This document shows positions 10,915 to 20,689 of a stretch of 64,000 nt of DNA, one piece after another. The translations under genes were made by a program, and so were the position numbers. Every line of letters starts with the position of its first letter. The stretch's first letter is position 1. The DNA comes from Eukaryota sp. TZLM1-RC (taxonomy: Eukaryota; Metamonada: BaSk clade): positions 210,501 through 274,500 of the forward strand of contig JAUPSS010000007.1 of assembly GCA_040285825.1 (NCBI GenBank), given 5' to 3'. A model generated the notes under the pieces. That model was not told the DNA's origin. It did not search any database and worked only from the letters and a program-made list of their open reading frames with translations.

Positions 10915-11187
10915 CTAGTCTATTAAATGTGCACCTTCTTTCTCCTTGTCATGTATTATCAAACTTGTCCCGTTATTTGCGATGGAAAATATAGAAAAAT
11001 ATTTCGAGTGCCTTGTTTCATCTAAATAGGCTCCAATAATAGAAACAGCCCATGCCCATCTTCGTCTGAGCTTTACTATAGAAGACACTAGATCATAATA
11101 TCTCAGTTGTGACGTGGCAGCATCACACTTCTCCGCGACGTATTCTTTGTCCCTGATGTGGATGTTAATGATGTTTTCTGAAAACAA
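10915..11187 (-). CDS. Hypothetical small protein or terminal exon
   Basis: A 90-codon frame of amino-acid composition typical of coding DNA (for example AATSQLRYYDLVSSIVKLRR, acidic end). A pyrimidine-rich acceptor-like TTTGTTTTCAG lies just upstream of the ATG on this strand, so it may be the last exon of a longer gene. I could not find an upstream exon. No family recognised. Confidence 0.3.
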   Translation of the reverse strand: MFSENIINIHIRDKEYVAEKCDAATSQLRYYDLVSSIVKLRRRWAWAVSIIGAYLDETRHSKYFSIFSIANNGTSLIIHDKEKEGAHLID

Positions 11188-11440
11188 ACACCATTTGTAT
11201 CATTTAATTGTTTGTTTTGTAGTTTTCCGCATGTTGATGGAATTGCAAAAAATTTCAAAAATTGTATGATGAGTTATCAAAACAAATATCAATTGGTAAG
11301 TTACACATTTTTTAATCTGTTCTTGTACCTTACACTCGTTTCGTCTACAGAAAGCAAATACTAAAAATCCACAAAATCAAATAAACAATTTATACGATAA
11401 ACAATAAACATTTAATAGAACAAAATAAATAAAACAAAAA

Positions 11441-13180
11441 CTAAACCCAGAATGGTTTAATAACATTGATACCAACCAATACGGCCAAAACAACAAACAA
11501 AGAATATAGAATTAATTGAACCAAAGCAAATGGCTTTGTGCTCTTAAACTTATTGACTGGAATCATGACCAAGGTAACCAAACAAGAGATTATCAGGAAA
11601 ATAAAGGTAATGCTAATGTTACCATCATCCTCAAATGTGACTGGCTTTGGATATTCACTTATAAGACGTTCCAACATTGAAATACCCAAACCAAGGTTCA
11701 TTGAGAGTAGAGATGAGCTGAAGATGGCACCGACAGCCATTAAAGGTTGACCAGCTCTGGCAACAACCAAGTTTGCAACTAAATCACCAATTCCATTACC
11801 AACTGATAATACCAACAAGCCAATCAGTGTGGGAGAAAGACCAAAAATTCGAGAAATAGAAGACAGCAATAATACCAATTCATCAGCAATCAATTCCAAC
11901 CACTGAACAGATAAGACAACACAAAGGATCAACCATAGAATAAATGGCTTAGGGACTCTGGACTGGGTAGTGGTTAGTGAAACCCAAGCCGTAAGTGCTA
12001 ATACTAAAGCTCCAATAGGGTAAATCATTGGTAAGCCTGCCACTTTATCATGTAAAACATCAATTTCAAACTGCCAGATAAGGAAAATTGAAGCAAAGAA
12101 GGGTGTGGTGAGAGTAAGGGCACGGACTGAGGAATCTTCTTCTATCTGGGGAATGGTAAGATAACGAACAAATACAAAGGGCAACTCAATAAAACCAATA
12201 ATCTTATCCAAAACTGAAGTTTTCTCATCCCATTCTAATCCTTTAACTAGGGCCGATTTGATGGAATAAGGCTCTTCAATCTGTTTTTCAATCAAAACAG
12301 TGTCCAAATCAACGTCATCAGAGTTGATGTTTTTGAGCGACTTTTTTGATAAAAGACCAGCCTTTTTGAGCTTTAGGTTTTCGAAAAGCTCAGAGATAAT
12401 AAGATATCCTATATAGGCAGCAAAGTAAGCCAAAACTATAATGATCTGCCACAAATGGAGTTCTCCATTGAAACAAAAGGCTCCAAAGATAACAACACCA
12501 GCGAAGTAGACCACCAAATCACGCATGAAGGGTCCCTTATTGACTTTGAACTCACCAACAGCGAATGTAACAAAAGTAATGATGAGAGAAACGGCAAAGA
12601 GGGAACTTCCGAGAGCAGCACCAATGGATATGGTAATATCTTCATCAGCTCCGGCAATGATAGAGAAAACGTCTAACGTGAGGAAGAGATGAGGGGAACA
12701 TACCGGGAGCAGCGTTGGCAAAGGAAAGAAGAGTAGCGCCGGCAACTTCAGGGCTGAGCTTCAGAAGATCACTAACTTCGGTGAGAGAGGGAGCCTAGAG
12801 TGAGACATGTGGGGAATGAGACATACAAGATAGCCATCAGCGGTGGAGCCGAGCAAACTGAAAAGCAAAAGAGTACACCCAAAGAGAATGGCAAAGGAGA
12901 GGATCCCGAGTTTATGTGGAAGGAACACACAAGCATGGACCTCTAACCAGTTCCAACCAAAATCAGATTCGAAATCCTCACCCTGGCACTTTTGACGGAC
13001 AAATTCACAAGGATCATCCTGTCCCATTGGATCTACACAAGCATCATCTTCCTGTTGGAAGACATTGAGGGGAGATGAGTTGGAATCATGTTGTTGTGGA
13101 GCAAGACGAGAGTAACACAGCAGAAGCACAACAGAGAAGAAGCAGACACGGGATATCCAGACAAAGCTGGTGGATGACAT
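11441..13180 (-). CDS. CCX/NCLX-type cation/calcium exchanger, three exons
   Basis: Exons are 13180-12827, 12794-12704 and 12672-11441, giving 558 aa. They are joined across introns of 32 nt (12795-12826, phase 0) and 31 nt (12673-12703, phase 1), both GTATGT...TAG. The product should be a membrane antiporter exchanging Ca2+ for Na+ or K+. It starts with a signal-like hydrophobic segment and the cysteine-bearing luminal region of the CCX branch (CEFVRQKC, then HACVF). Alpha repeat 1 is rebuilt exactly by splicing (AGATLLSFANAAPD + VFSII), and alpha repeat 2 reads LIGLLVLSVGNGIGDLVANL. Around ten further hydrophobic segments and a charged cytosolic loop lie between them. The splice-restored NAAPD motif is the evidence for both introns. 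Plasma membrane versus organelle location cannot be told. Confidence 0.9.
12673..12703 (-). other. 31-nt spliceosomal intron
   Basis: It begins GTATGTTCCCC and ends CACGTTAG on the minus strand. Removing it joins ...AACGCTGCTCCCG to ACGTTTTC and restores the conserved AAPDVF of alpha repeat 1. Confidence 0.85.
12795..12826 (-). other. 32-nt spliceosomal intron
   Basis: It begins GTATGTCTCATT and ends TCACTCTAG on the minus strand, phase 0. Removing it joins the ADGYL segment to the second transmembrane region. Confidence 0.8.
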
Positions 13181-13239
13181 CTTCTAAGGTGAATTAGTAA
13201 AAAGGTTTCTAGCAGTAACTTTCTTAAAACAAATATTTG

Positions 13240-13720
13240 TTGAAGATGCACACTTAATTAAATTAACTCATAACTAATGGGACGACTATCATTGAACCAA
13301 GATTTCCTCTACAAAATCTTGATCTGCTTGCTGTCGAGCTAAAGCTTCTCTTATTTGATTGAAAAACCGAGGTAATCTATTACTAATGGCAAATTGAATC
13401 CGAGAGCGCCATAAAAAAATATCAAATCTTTTCATTGTTTTTTCTTGCACCATTTTTTGGAAGTCATTCAAAAAAGTTTCTGCTTAAACTGATAATCTTC
13501 CATTTATCGAAAATGGGAAAGCAATAAAAAACTAACTGTGTACTTCTACCAGCATTAGCATTTTCAATATCTTTATCATATTTTCTATGTTTTTCTTTTG
13601 CTTTAAGATCAAGATATAAACTAAGAGAAAGTCTTTGAAAAGTTTTGCCTTTTTGTTTTACAAAATCAACAAAATTTTGCAGATTCATTAACAACAACCC
13701 AAAACACAACTGTTACTGCT
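13240..13720 (-). pseudogene. Decayed coding relic, copy 1 of a dispersed family
   Basis: Two overlapping open stretches (13709-13464 and 13471-13289) read as pieces of one protein in different frames, for example SLYLDLKAKEKHRKYDKDIE and RPRFFNQIREALA-like helices. A reverse-oriented homologue at 22410-22790 has even more stops. Conservation is at the level of decayed coding sequence, so this is an old repeat or gene family member. I do not recognise the parent protein. Confidence 0.45.
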
Positions 13721-14026
13721 TTAAAAGAAAAAATTTAAGAACTGATGTAAAAAACGGAGTCGATGCTTTCCCAATTTAAAATACATTCTTCAAACATAAA
13801 AAGCTTAATAGCGTTCCTGTATCTGCTTTCCCTGATAATCGCCTTGTGGACCGTCTGATGGATCCATCATCTGGCCTTATCTGGCCTATTGGGGGGAGAA
13901 GTCATATTGTTGGAAATGTCTTCGACAGATGGGACACTTAACACAGAAAGTGCAGTAGTAGGAACAACAAAGGGTAAAAGTTTACTTTGAACAAGACGAG
14001 GTTGTTTTGTAGGTGGCGAAAAGACC

Positions 14027-15142
14027 ATGCTAAATGATATGACAAAAAAGTTGGGCGATATGAAAAAAATCGCCCAATTAATAGGCGCCCAATTTTTTGG
14101 CGTCCAAAATTATAGGAAACACGGTACCCTAGGAAACACGGTGTTGTCTAATAGAATTAAGGAAGAATTTTTGGATCGACCAAAGAAAGGAAGATGCCCT
14201 TTAATTGGTACAGACATGCAGAAAAAGTTGGTGAATTTAATTACAGCTATGGAAAAGGAAAGTGCAATTATGGATGCAGCAGAAGACTATCACCCGCGCC
14301 TAGTACTGATGATGGACGAAACCATGGTACCCTGGATTCCAGTAAAGGGAAAAACTTATGCTCCAAAAGGTCAGAAAACAATCACTATTCAAGGATTAGG
14401 TGATAAAAGAGGCAACACAGCAACACTTACAATTTCGAAAGCTGGAGATTTGCTGCCATTACAATTGATTTGGGAAGGTAAAACACAAGTCAGTGTTCCA
14501 AATTATGAATGGCCCAGTGAAGTAATTCACTCTTTATCACCAAAAAGTGAGGGTGTATCAAAAGCTGCTGTTACAAAGTGGCAAAATGGACATAGTATTG
14601 TCGAATATTTGAGATATGTAGTAGGGAATTATTTGAAACGAGTCAGAGCTGAACTTAAGGAAGGGTTTGAACTTGCAGAAGTACCAATGGGCGAACGTGC
14701 TTTGATGATTTGGGATCACCACCATTCTCATAAATGTGAAAACGCTGTCCAAGTTTGCCAGGAGCTAAATATTGATCCTATTATGATTCCTGAAAGATCA
14801 ACCGATCTCTTTTGTGTCCTTGACATTTCTATAAACAAAGAATTTAAGGCCAATTTAAAGGACAGTTTCGCAGATTATTGTGCTGAACACGTTCAAGATG
14901 CATTGTCAAAGGGAGTACCTGCAGAATGCATCAAGATGAAGTTGACCAAAGGAGCTTTGAATCACTATTTGGGAAGATGGATCATGACTGCTTTTCGTTT
15001 CGTTGAAACAAATGCGTCTCAATGGATCGCGTCAGGATGGGAAAAGGTCGTTAAAAACATCTCCACTTGTCTAGAATATGAAGCAGGTGATATCATAGAA
15101 ATCAGATCAGATTTGTCTGATATTGAGTCAGAGTATGAATGA
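14027..15142 (+). mobile_element. pogo-like (DDE_1) transposase, open frame
   Basis: 371 codons without interruption. The DDE_1 triad is visible: D97 in LMMDETMVPW, D230 in MIWDHHHSH and D266 in FCVLDISINKEFK. The last is the DxxxNKxFK context typical of pogo/Tigger enzymes. An N-terminal CENP-B-type helix-turn-helix domain is short or missing, so the true start may lie upstream in another exon or the copy is 5' truncated. Terminal inverted repeats were not found. The copy at 47250-47530 is a broken relative. Intact catalytic residues suggest recent activity or domestication; the sequence alone cannot decide. Confidence 0.8.
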
Positions 15143-15238
15143 TTGTAGTTTGGTTTAAATTTTGCTTATAAATGTTTGTCTTTAAAATTTGACACGTGTT
15201 ACCAAAAAGTGCACACGTGTAAACACTGTTTAAAAATA

Positions 15239-15290
15239 AGTGGGAATTTTTAAATTGGGAATTTTTCAAAAAATTCCCAAAATTCCCACT
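15239..15290. repeat. Imperfect hairpin downstream of the transposase
   Basis: The left part AGTGGGAATTTTTAAATTGG and the right part ending CCAAAATTCCCACT can pair around a short A/T loop. It may be part of the pogo element's end or a chance AT-rich palindrome. Confidence 0.5.
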
Positions 15291-15323
15291 ATTTTTTGAA
15301 CCAATTCTAACCGATATACGGTA

Positions 15324-15405
15324 GCTGATATATCCAAGTGGTTACGGAGGTTGACTTGAAATCAACTGGGCTATGCCCGCGCAGGTTCGAATCCTGCTGT
15401 CAGCG
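15324..15405 (+). tRNA. tRNA-Ser(UGA)
   Basis: 82 nt, no intron. The acceptor stem GCTGATA pairs with TGTCAGC (one G-U), with discriminator G. The anticodon stem GTTGA/TCAAC encloses CTTGAAA, giving anticodon TGA. A class-II variable arm (GGGC/GCCC) is present, and the T arm is GCAGG-TTCGAAT-CCTGC. A T-run at 15412-15418 is a good RNA polymerase III terminator. Confidence 0.95.
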
Positions 15406-15411
15406 TGTTGA

Positions 15412-15418
15412 TTTTTTT
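15412..15418 (+). terminator. Pol III oligo-T terminator of tRNA-Ser
   Basis: Seven consecutive T residues, six bases after the tRNA 3' end. Confidence 0.7.
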
Positions 15419-15654
15419 CCAACAATTATTTATTTCTGTTGATGAGATGTAATGTATCAAATGTGTTTATCTGTTCTAAATGGTTGAATGAATCCTAAAC
15501 TGTATGGTGAATGCATCGGACGAGTTCAAGTTGAACAAAAGTACATTTTGTGGAAACAGGTCTTATACTTCAATAACTAAAGTAAAAAATCGAATGCTAA
15601 CCCAAAAAGCCAAAATTTTGAAAAATTCTCAACAACACTTATCACCCTCACTCA

Positions 15655-17711
15655 ATGTTCGAATCAGAGAACACTGGTAACGATAACAACGTTCTACATT
15701 CAGTTCTTGGCTACTCTCACTTATTAAACACATCTAACAATGTTAGAAGTAATAGTGACAATCAATGTTCATCTGGTATTTAACTACATGATATCGATTC
15801 TCTAAATCAAGCACCTGGCAGAACCACAACCACTAATCCCACTGAGGATTCTAACAATAATCCACTTCTTCTTGGCTTTAGCTCAAAAATCAGGGTTGGC
15901 TAGGTCAAAATAAGTTATTCAAGACAAGAACTTTTGGATCTGAGACAAAACTGTCCAGTTGATCCTGATTTTTCTGGCAAAATGTCAGAAATGATTAATT
16001 TGCATAATAGTCTTCTGATTAAAGGACGGAGTAATTCTAATAACAAGAAGAACAAAAGACGAGGGAACCAACAACAATCAAGAAGTAATAGTCGAAGATC
16101 TAGCCCCAGAGCCAGTTCCAGTCCCAGCATTGGACTTGTTCCTCTAATCGACAGGAACAACACTTGCTACAATATAAATAAGCAAAAAGTCGAGAAAGAA
16201 AAGATTCATTATTAAAAATCACCAAATATTGCATGGGTCTGCTGAACAAGATTTCTTATTCCAATCAAAACAAAATTCGTACTGAATTAAAGCTTATTTT
16301 TAGTAAACAGTTGAAAATCTCAAAGTCTTTCAATCAGCAGCAATTCTCAACATTTGTGGATGATTTTGCAGCTGCCCTGTGGAAGAATGCTGTGTTGGAT
16401 CCCAAGTTCAGGAGTGTTTATGCTTCTTTATGTGAATTTGTTACCCATTTGATCCCAAAAACTGATGCTGATAATGGGTTCCATCACCGATTGGTTGTTC
16501 TCTGCCAAAATAATTTTCAGCAGAATTTTTTGGCATATTTTGATGGAGATTTCAAAAACCAAAACGGTAATGTTTCTCCCAATCAACCAGAGGATAGTCA
16601 TTGGAAAGTCGCCATTGAAAGAAAGCTTCAAAGCTACAAGGAGAAAGTGTCCCATTAGTATGGATCAACCGAATGTGGTGAACGGGAACTTTTTATGCAG
16701 AGAGAATATGAAGGTGTTCTTCACAGTGAAATGATGTTTGGTAACATTAAATTTGTTGCTTTATTGGTTATTCAAGCAGTTTTTGAACCAGGTGTTGCTG
16801 CTCATATTTCAGGTCAACTGGTCCCCTTTCCATATAGAAAAGGATATATTCAAACTTTGGTTGATTTTTGGAAAACCATGCTGTGGAGAGCTGCTCCTGT
16901 GGAATTCACAGACACGCTTGATAGAAACTTTGCCAAATTTTCCAAAGATCCCAGGGTTGACGTAAAATCAAGGGCTTTGTGTGACACTTTTTGTGACTTT
17001 TAACAATCCAAGAAAAAAGAACTACTAGAACGTACCAGAATAGGAACAAGATGGCTTGTTTAAATGCGTTGAATGTATTTGATTACTGGTTATCCGGTGA
17101 AGAAGGTAGGCCTGTTTATCTTAGAACTTAGTTTATTTTTACTGACTAGTAAAATCTAGTCATAGTTGACATGCGCCATGATTATCAGCACAAAGCCAGC
17201 CTTTCCAAACAAATGGCCTTTAACTCCAGTCACCCCAGCATTACCCAAAAGATATAAGAAGATGATAAAAACAATGAAGAAGAAAATCACTCATGAAGTT
17301 GTTGAGAAATTTGCAAGACCCCTGATGACACCAAAAGTAGAAAAAGGCATGCAGTTGGCAAAACTTTGGTTTGATCATAGTTGCGATTCGGCCCAAACCG
17401 GTATCGATTATCTTTCTTACTTTATGAATGTTGTATTTGAAAGGCAGATTATAAACAAAATTGATGTCTCAGTGGCGATGTCCATATTTTTCGAGACAAA
17501 TGTTAGTATTTTGTTGGAAGAATGTCCACTTTCTAAGTATTTCATTGGTGAAATAGTCAAATGTTTGACTGACAAACAGCTGCTTACTTATACCAATCTT
17601 GCTTCTGTGATTGACAATATTGAAGATGAGTTTGTTAAATCCGACGTTTTGAATTTATTAACAATTTTCTTCAAAGACAGAGGTTTAGAATATGAGTTTT
17701 TGTATTTTTAG
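15655..17711 (+). pseudogene. eIF4G-like translation initiation scaffold, pseudogene
   Basis: Ordered pieces of an eIF4G/eIFiso4G protein are readable. A low-complexity N-terminus starts at ATG 15655. An eIF4E-binding motif Y-x4-L-phi (YSRQELLDL) sits near 15916, followed by a basic Ser/Arg linker. A MIF4G domain from 16233 begins GLLNKIS and contains PKFRSVYASLCEF, then MFGNIKFVALL. Sequence that may be an MA3-type helical region follows at 17166-17711. The path is broken by in-frame stops at 15781, 15901, 16656 and 17001 and by a frame change between about 16160 and 16230. None of these is relieved by an intron like those at 12.7 kb. A 54-nt GTGTCC...GCAG segment could hide the 16656 stop, but not the others. 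I take it for a decaying paralogue; a working eIF4G must be elsewhere. Confidence 0.65.
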
Positions 17712-18434
17712 TATTTTTTAAATGGTAATCATACAATTCAATATTTTTAGTTCGTAAATGAATTGTATAGTTCTTAGTTGCCAATAACCATACCTGATAA
17801 TCAGTTGACTCCAAGGAGGGTGTTCTGAAGTGTTCTATAATTACCATTGATCAAGTCAAAGTTCACTGTAAGTTCAGCACTTAGGGTCAAATATTGTTTC
17901 ATAAAGTGTGTTGAGCAGTCAATTTATGCCAGTACCAAGGAATAGTACTTAACTAAGTATAGATAAAATAACCTTCACGTTTATCTCTTCCCCAGTCAAT
18001 GATGGAAAAAAATCCTATTCCATGCAATTTATTATTCCGTTTTTAAGTTGAAGTTTTGTTAAACATCTTTAGATGGCACCCCTGCTGAAAATAGTCAATA
18101 CTCTCTGACGGAAAAATCTAAAATAACTTACACTCTTCTCTCTCAACAGGTGATCGTTTCACTAGTTGTTGAGATTCCTGTCAATACTTTCGGTCAACGG
18201 TCAAGCCCTAGAAAGCTTGAAAAGCTACTAAATGAACAATTTCCTGTTCAAGAAAGTCTCTGTGATTTTGTTAGACTGAATCTGTCAAATATAATAGGTG
18301 ATTTTTTCCTATGTTCTGATTGTCTTTCGCAAAATACCACCTTGTGTTGGGTCAATAACAAGAATCTAGTTGAGTGAGTGATGATGTGGCATCACGTGAT
18401 ATCTAATAACTAAATATGGCCAGGAGCCAACAGT
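17712..18434 (+). other. Intergenic with a partial duplicate of the next gene
   Basis: At 18206-18262 the sequence AAGCTTGAAAAGCTACTAAA and its continuation repeats the region at 18630-18672 of the ADP-ribosyltransferase gene almost perfectly. It encodes the same KLEKLLNEQFPVQE peptide, preceded by an acceptor-like CTCTCTCAACAG at 18138-18149. It is an alternative exon or a fragment of a tandem duplication. Confidence 0.5.
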
Positions 18435-19229
18435 TTGAATGAAATGGCAAAAATTTCAAAATTTAATTCTACTCGCCATTGTATTCACTACAGGGTTGCA
18501 GTTATTGATTTATACACAAACTTAACCATGAATTCTAGTACTAGTAGACTAAAAGTCAATACTGATACATGGCAAACATTCAAGGAATACATCAAGGGTC
18601 CAGCAGCATTTAACCAAGATCCTAGTTCTAGGAAGCTTGAAAAGCTACTAAATGAACAATTTCCTGTTCAAGAAGGTCTCTATAACTCGATCAGATCCAA
18701 ACTTCCTGTTCTCCGAAGTGCAATTTCCGGTACCCTTATCAGTCAACTTGATGATGAATCTCTAATAGCTCTCTACGCTTACACCCTTGATTCAGAAGAT
18801 ATTGGTGGTAGAGAACCCATATACAAGCTTTTGAATGAATCTCTTCGTCTACATCGTTACGCATGTTGGAATCCACTCCTGTCTTGTTTATCAAAAGCCA
18901 TGTCAAAGAGATTAAGCTACAAGGAACGTCCTACTTTATTTGCTGGCCTCAACACATCAGTCTCGGATTCTCTCAAACCCAATGAATGTATTTATCTCCG
19001 TGACTTTAGATCTTGCTCTGAACAAAGATCCACAGCGGAACATTTCGGTAGCCTTTTGCTTCGTTTCACCAAGGTACATGCCCTTCCACTTTCTCGCATC
19101 TCACGGTATTCAAATGAAAAAGAATGGTTGATACCTCCAAGCAGCATCAGTGGATGTAAGTTTAGGATTACTAGAGTTGATACAGAGCGTAATGAGGTGC
19201 ATTTGGAACAGGAACCTGAATCCTGTTAG
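18435..19229 (+). CDS. Mono-ADP-ribosyltransferase, R-S-E (ecto-ART) type
   Basis: 264 codons from the first ATG; the ATG at 18528 is an equally good start. The catalytic fold of NAD+:arginine ADP-ribosyltransferases is recognisable: helical N-part with LYAYTLDSEDI and WNPLLSCLSKAM, strand TLFAGLN, the Ser-rich FRSCSEQ where the STS motif sits, and the ExE signature E228-K-E230 in YSNEKEWLIPP followed by a strand. These enzymes move ADP-ribose from NAD+ to Arg or other side chains. The expected Arg of the R-S-E triad (YRG in relatives) is Ala here (LFAGL), so substrate use or activity may differ. There is no signal peptide, so it should act in the cytosol. A partial duplicate of its N-terminal region lies just upstream. 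Confidence 0.7.
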   Translation: MNEMAKISKFNSTRHCIHYRVAVIDLYTNLTMNSSTSRLKVNTDTWQTFKEYIKGPAAFNQDPSSRKLEKLLNEQFPVQEGLYNSIRSKLPVLRSAISGTLISQLDDESLIALYAYTLDSEDIGGREPIYKLLNESLRLHRYACWNPLLSCLSKAMSKRLSYKERPTLFAGLNTSVSDSLKPNECIYLRDFRSCSEQRSTAEHFGSLLLRFTKVHALPLSRISRYSNEKEWLIPPSSISGCKFRITRVDTERNEVHLEQEPESC

Positions 19230-20689
19230 ATTTTGTTGTAAATAAATATATCCTTTGGTGATTATTCTTACTATTGTTACACCTTTATTGTTCACTTAAC
19301 CTGGAAACAAGATTAGAGAAAAGATTATCGTGTATTGCATCTCTGTTTCGGTACCAATGATTGAGTTTTTATTGATTTGACCCAGCGGTCTTCACCATGA
19401 AAAACTTGCGATAGAGGTGCAAAATGGAATCTACCAATATGCAGTTTTGGGGGGGGTGAATGAATTATCTCCTTGATTATTATTTTTACTGTTGCACTTT
19501 TTCTCAAAATTAAATAACAATTAATATGGAAATAAAGTGGCAAGCCGACGTTCTTTTGAATAATGAGTTATTTTCACATAATCCATGATATCACAATTTT
19601 ACTCAAGTCAGCTTTACTCTGTTTTACTATCAGGTCTCTTCACTTTTTGATAGTTTTCAGTTTGATGACAATAGGGATGTGAAATATTTGATAATATTAA
19701 CAAATTTGGTATAAATACTGATGATCATCCTTGCTAATTTTACCAATATTGAAATTCAGTAAATGAAAAATAACAGAAAATCCTGAAGTAAATGATTACA
19801 AAATAGATACAAATCCAACAGCGGCAAATTGAAAGCACTAAAACAAATTCTCTGAATTCGATATCAAACCACAATTTGACAAAGTTTTTTGTGTAGAATG
19901 TGGCCACCGAGGGATGGTCACGAAAATGAAGGTGTGTCAGAAAAAAAAAGCGAAATCAAAACTATAGCTGAAACTGGATGAGGAACTTTGTCTTCAACAC
20001 TGGTTGAATTAATTCTATAGCAGATTGATTACCTTTCTGGAACAACCATTGTTGTCATTGATGTGGAAATCAAGGTACTGTTCAGTTGTTTTAAAAAGTG
20101 ATGTCCACATACTCAACACAGTACATCAAGACAACCAATTTCAATGCTTTGGGACGGCGACAAACATGAATAAGAACACAGATAGTACAGAAGACACAAC
20201 ATGTAAGAAAGAGTGATCGTGTTGATGAGTTGATCAGGACGCTACTTCGTTATATACGATATGATCGAGTTCAGTAGACTAAAAGAGTGATGTCCAAAAG
20301 AAGATTCAATGTGAAACAAAGAGAAACGTAGTAGAGATGGAACCAATGAACAAGGATTGTGGCTGGGAGAGCAAATCAGTAAGCGGAGAAGATGACCATC
20401 CCTCTTCCCAGTAATGTACATAAACAGTGTGAATAAGTGAGGATTGCTGCCTGATGTTGTCAGTTATTCTTCCGGTTTCAAATTGAACTCAGTCAACAAG
20501 GTCGAATCTTGGTGACCAAGGTCAGAGCTTGAAACCCAAACTTTGTAATATAGTGAAGATGCAATTGACTCACAACACAATGTTCTATAGGGCCGTGTGA
20601 AAATCATCACCAACAACTTGAACAAATGAATGAAGATTTGATATTAAACAAATAACCATCAATCCTCCCCCAACATCAAATCACTCTAC
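19230..20689. other. Intergenic, no gene recognised
   Basis: About 1.45 kb holding only short chance frames. No repeat shared with the rest of the window was noticed. Confidence 0.5.
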
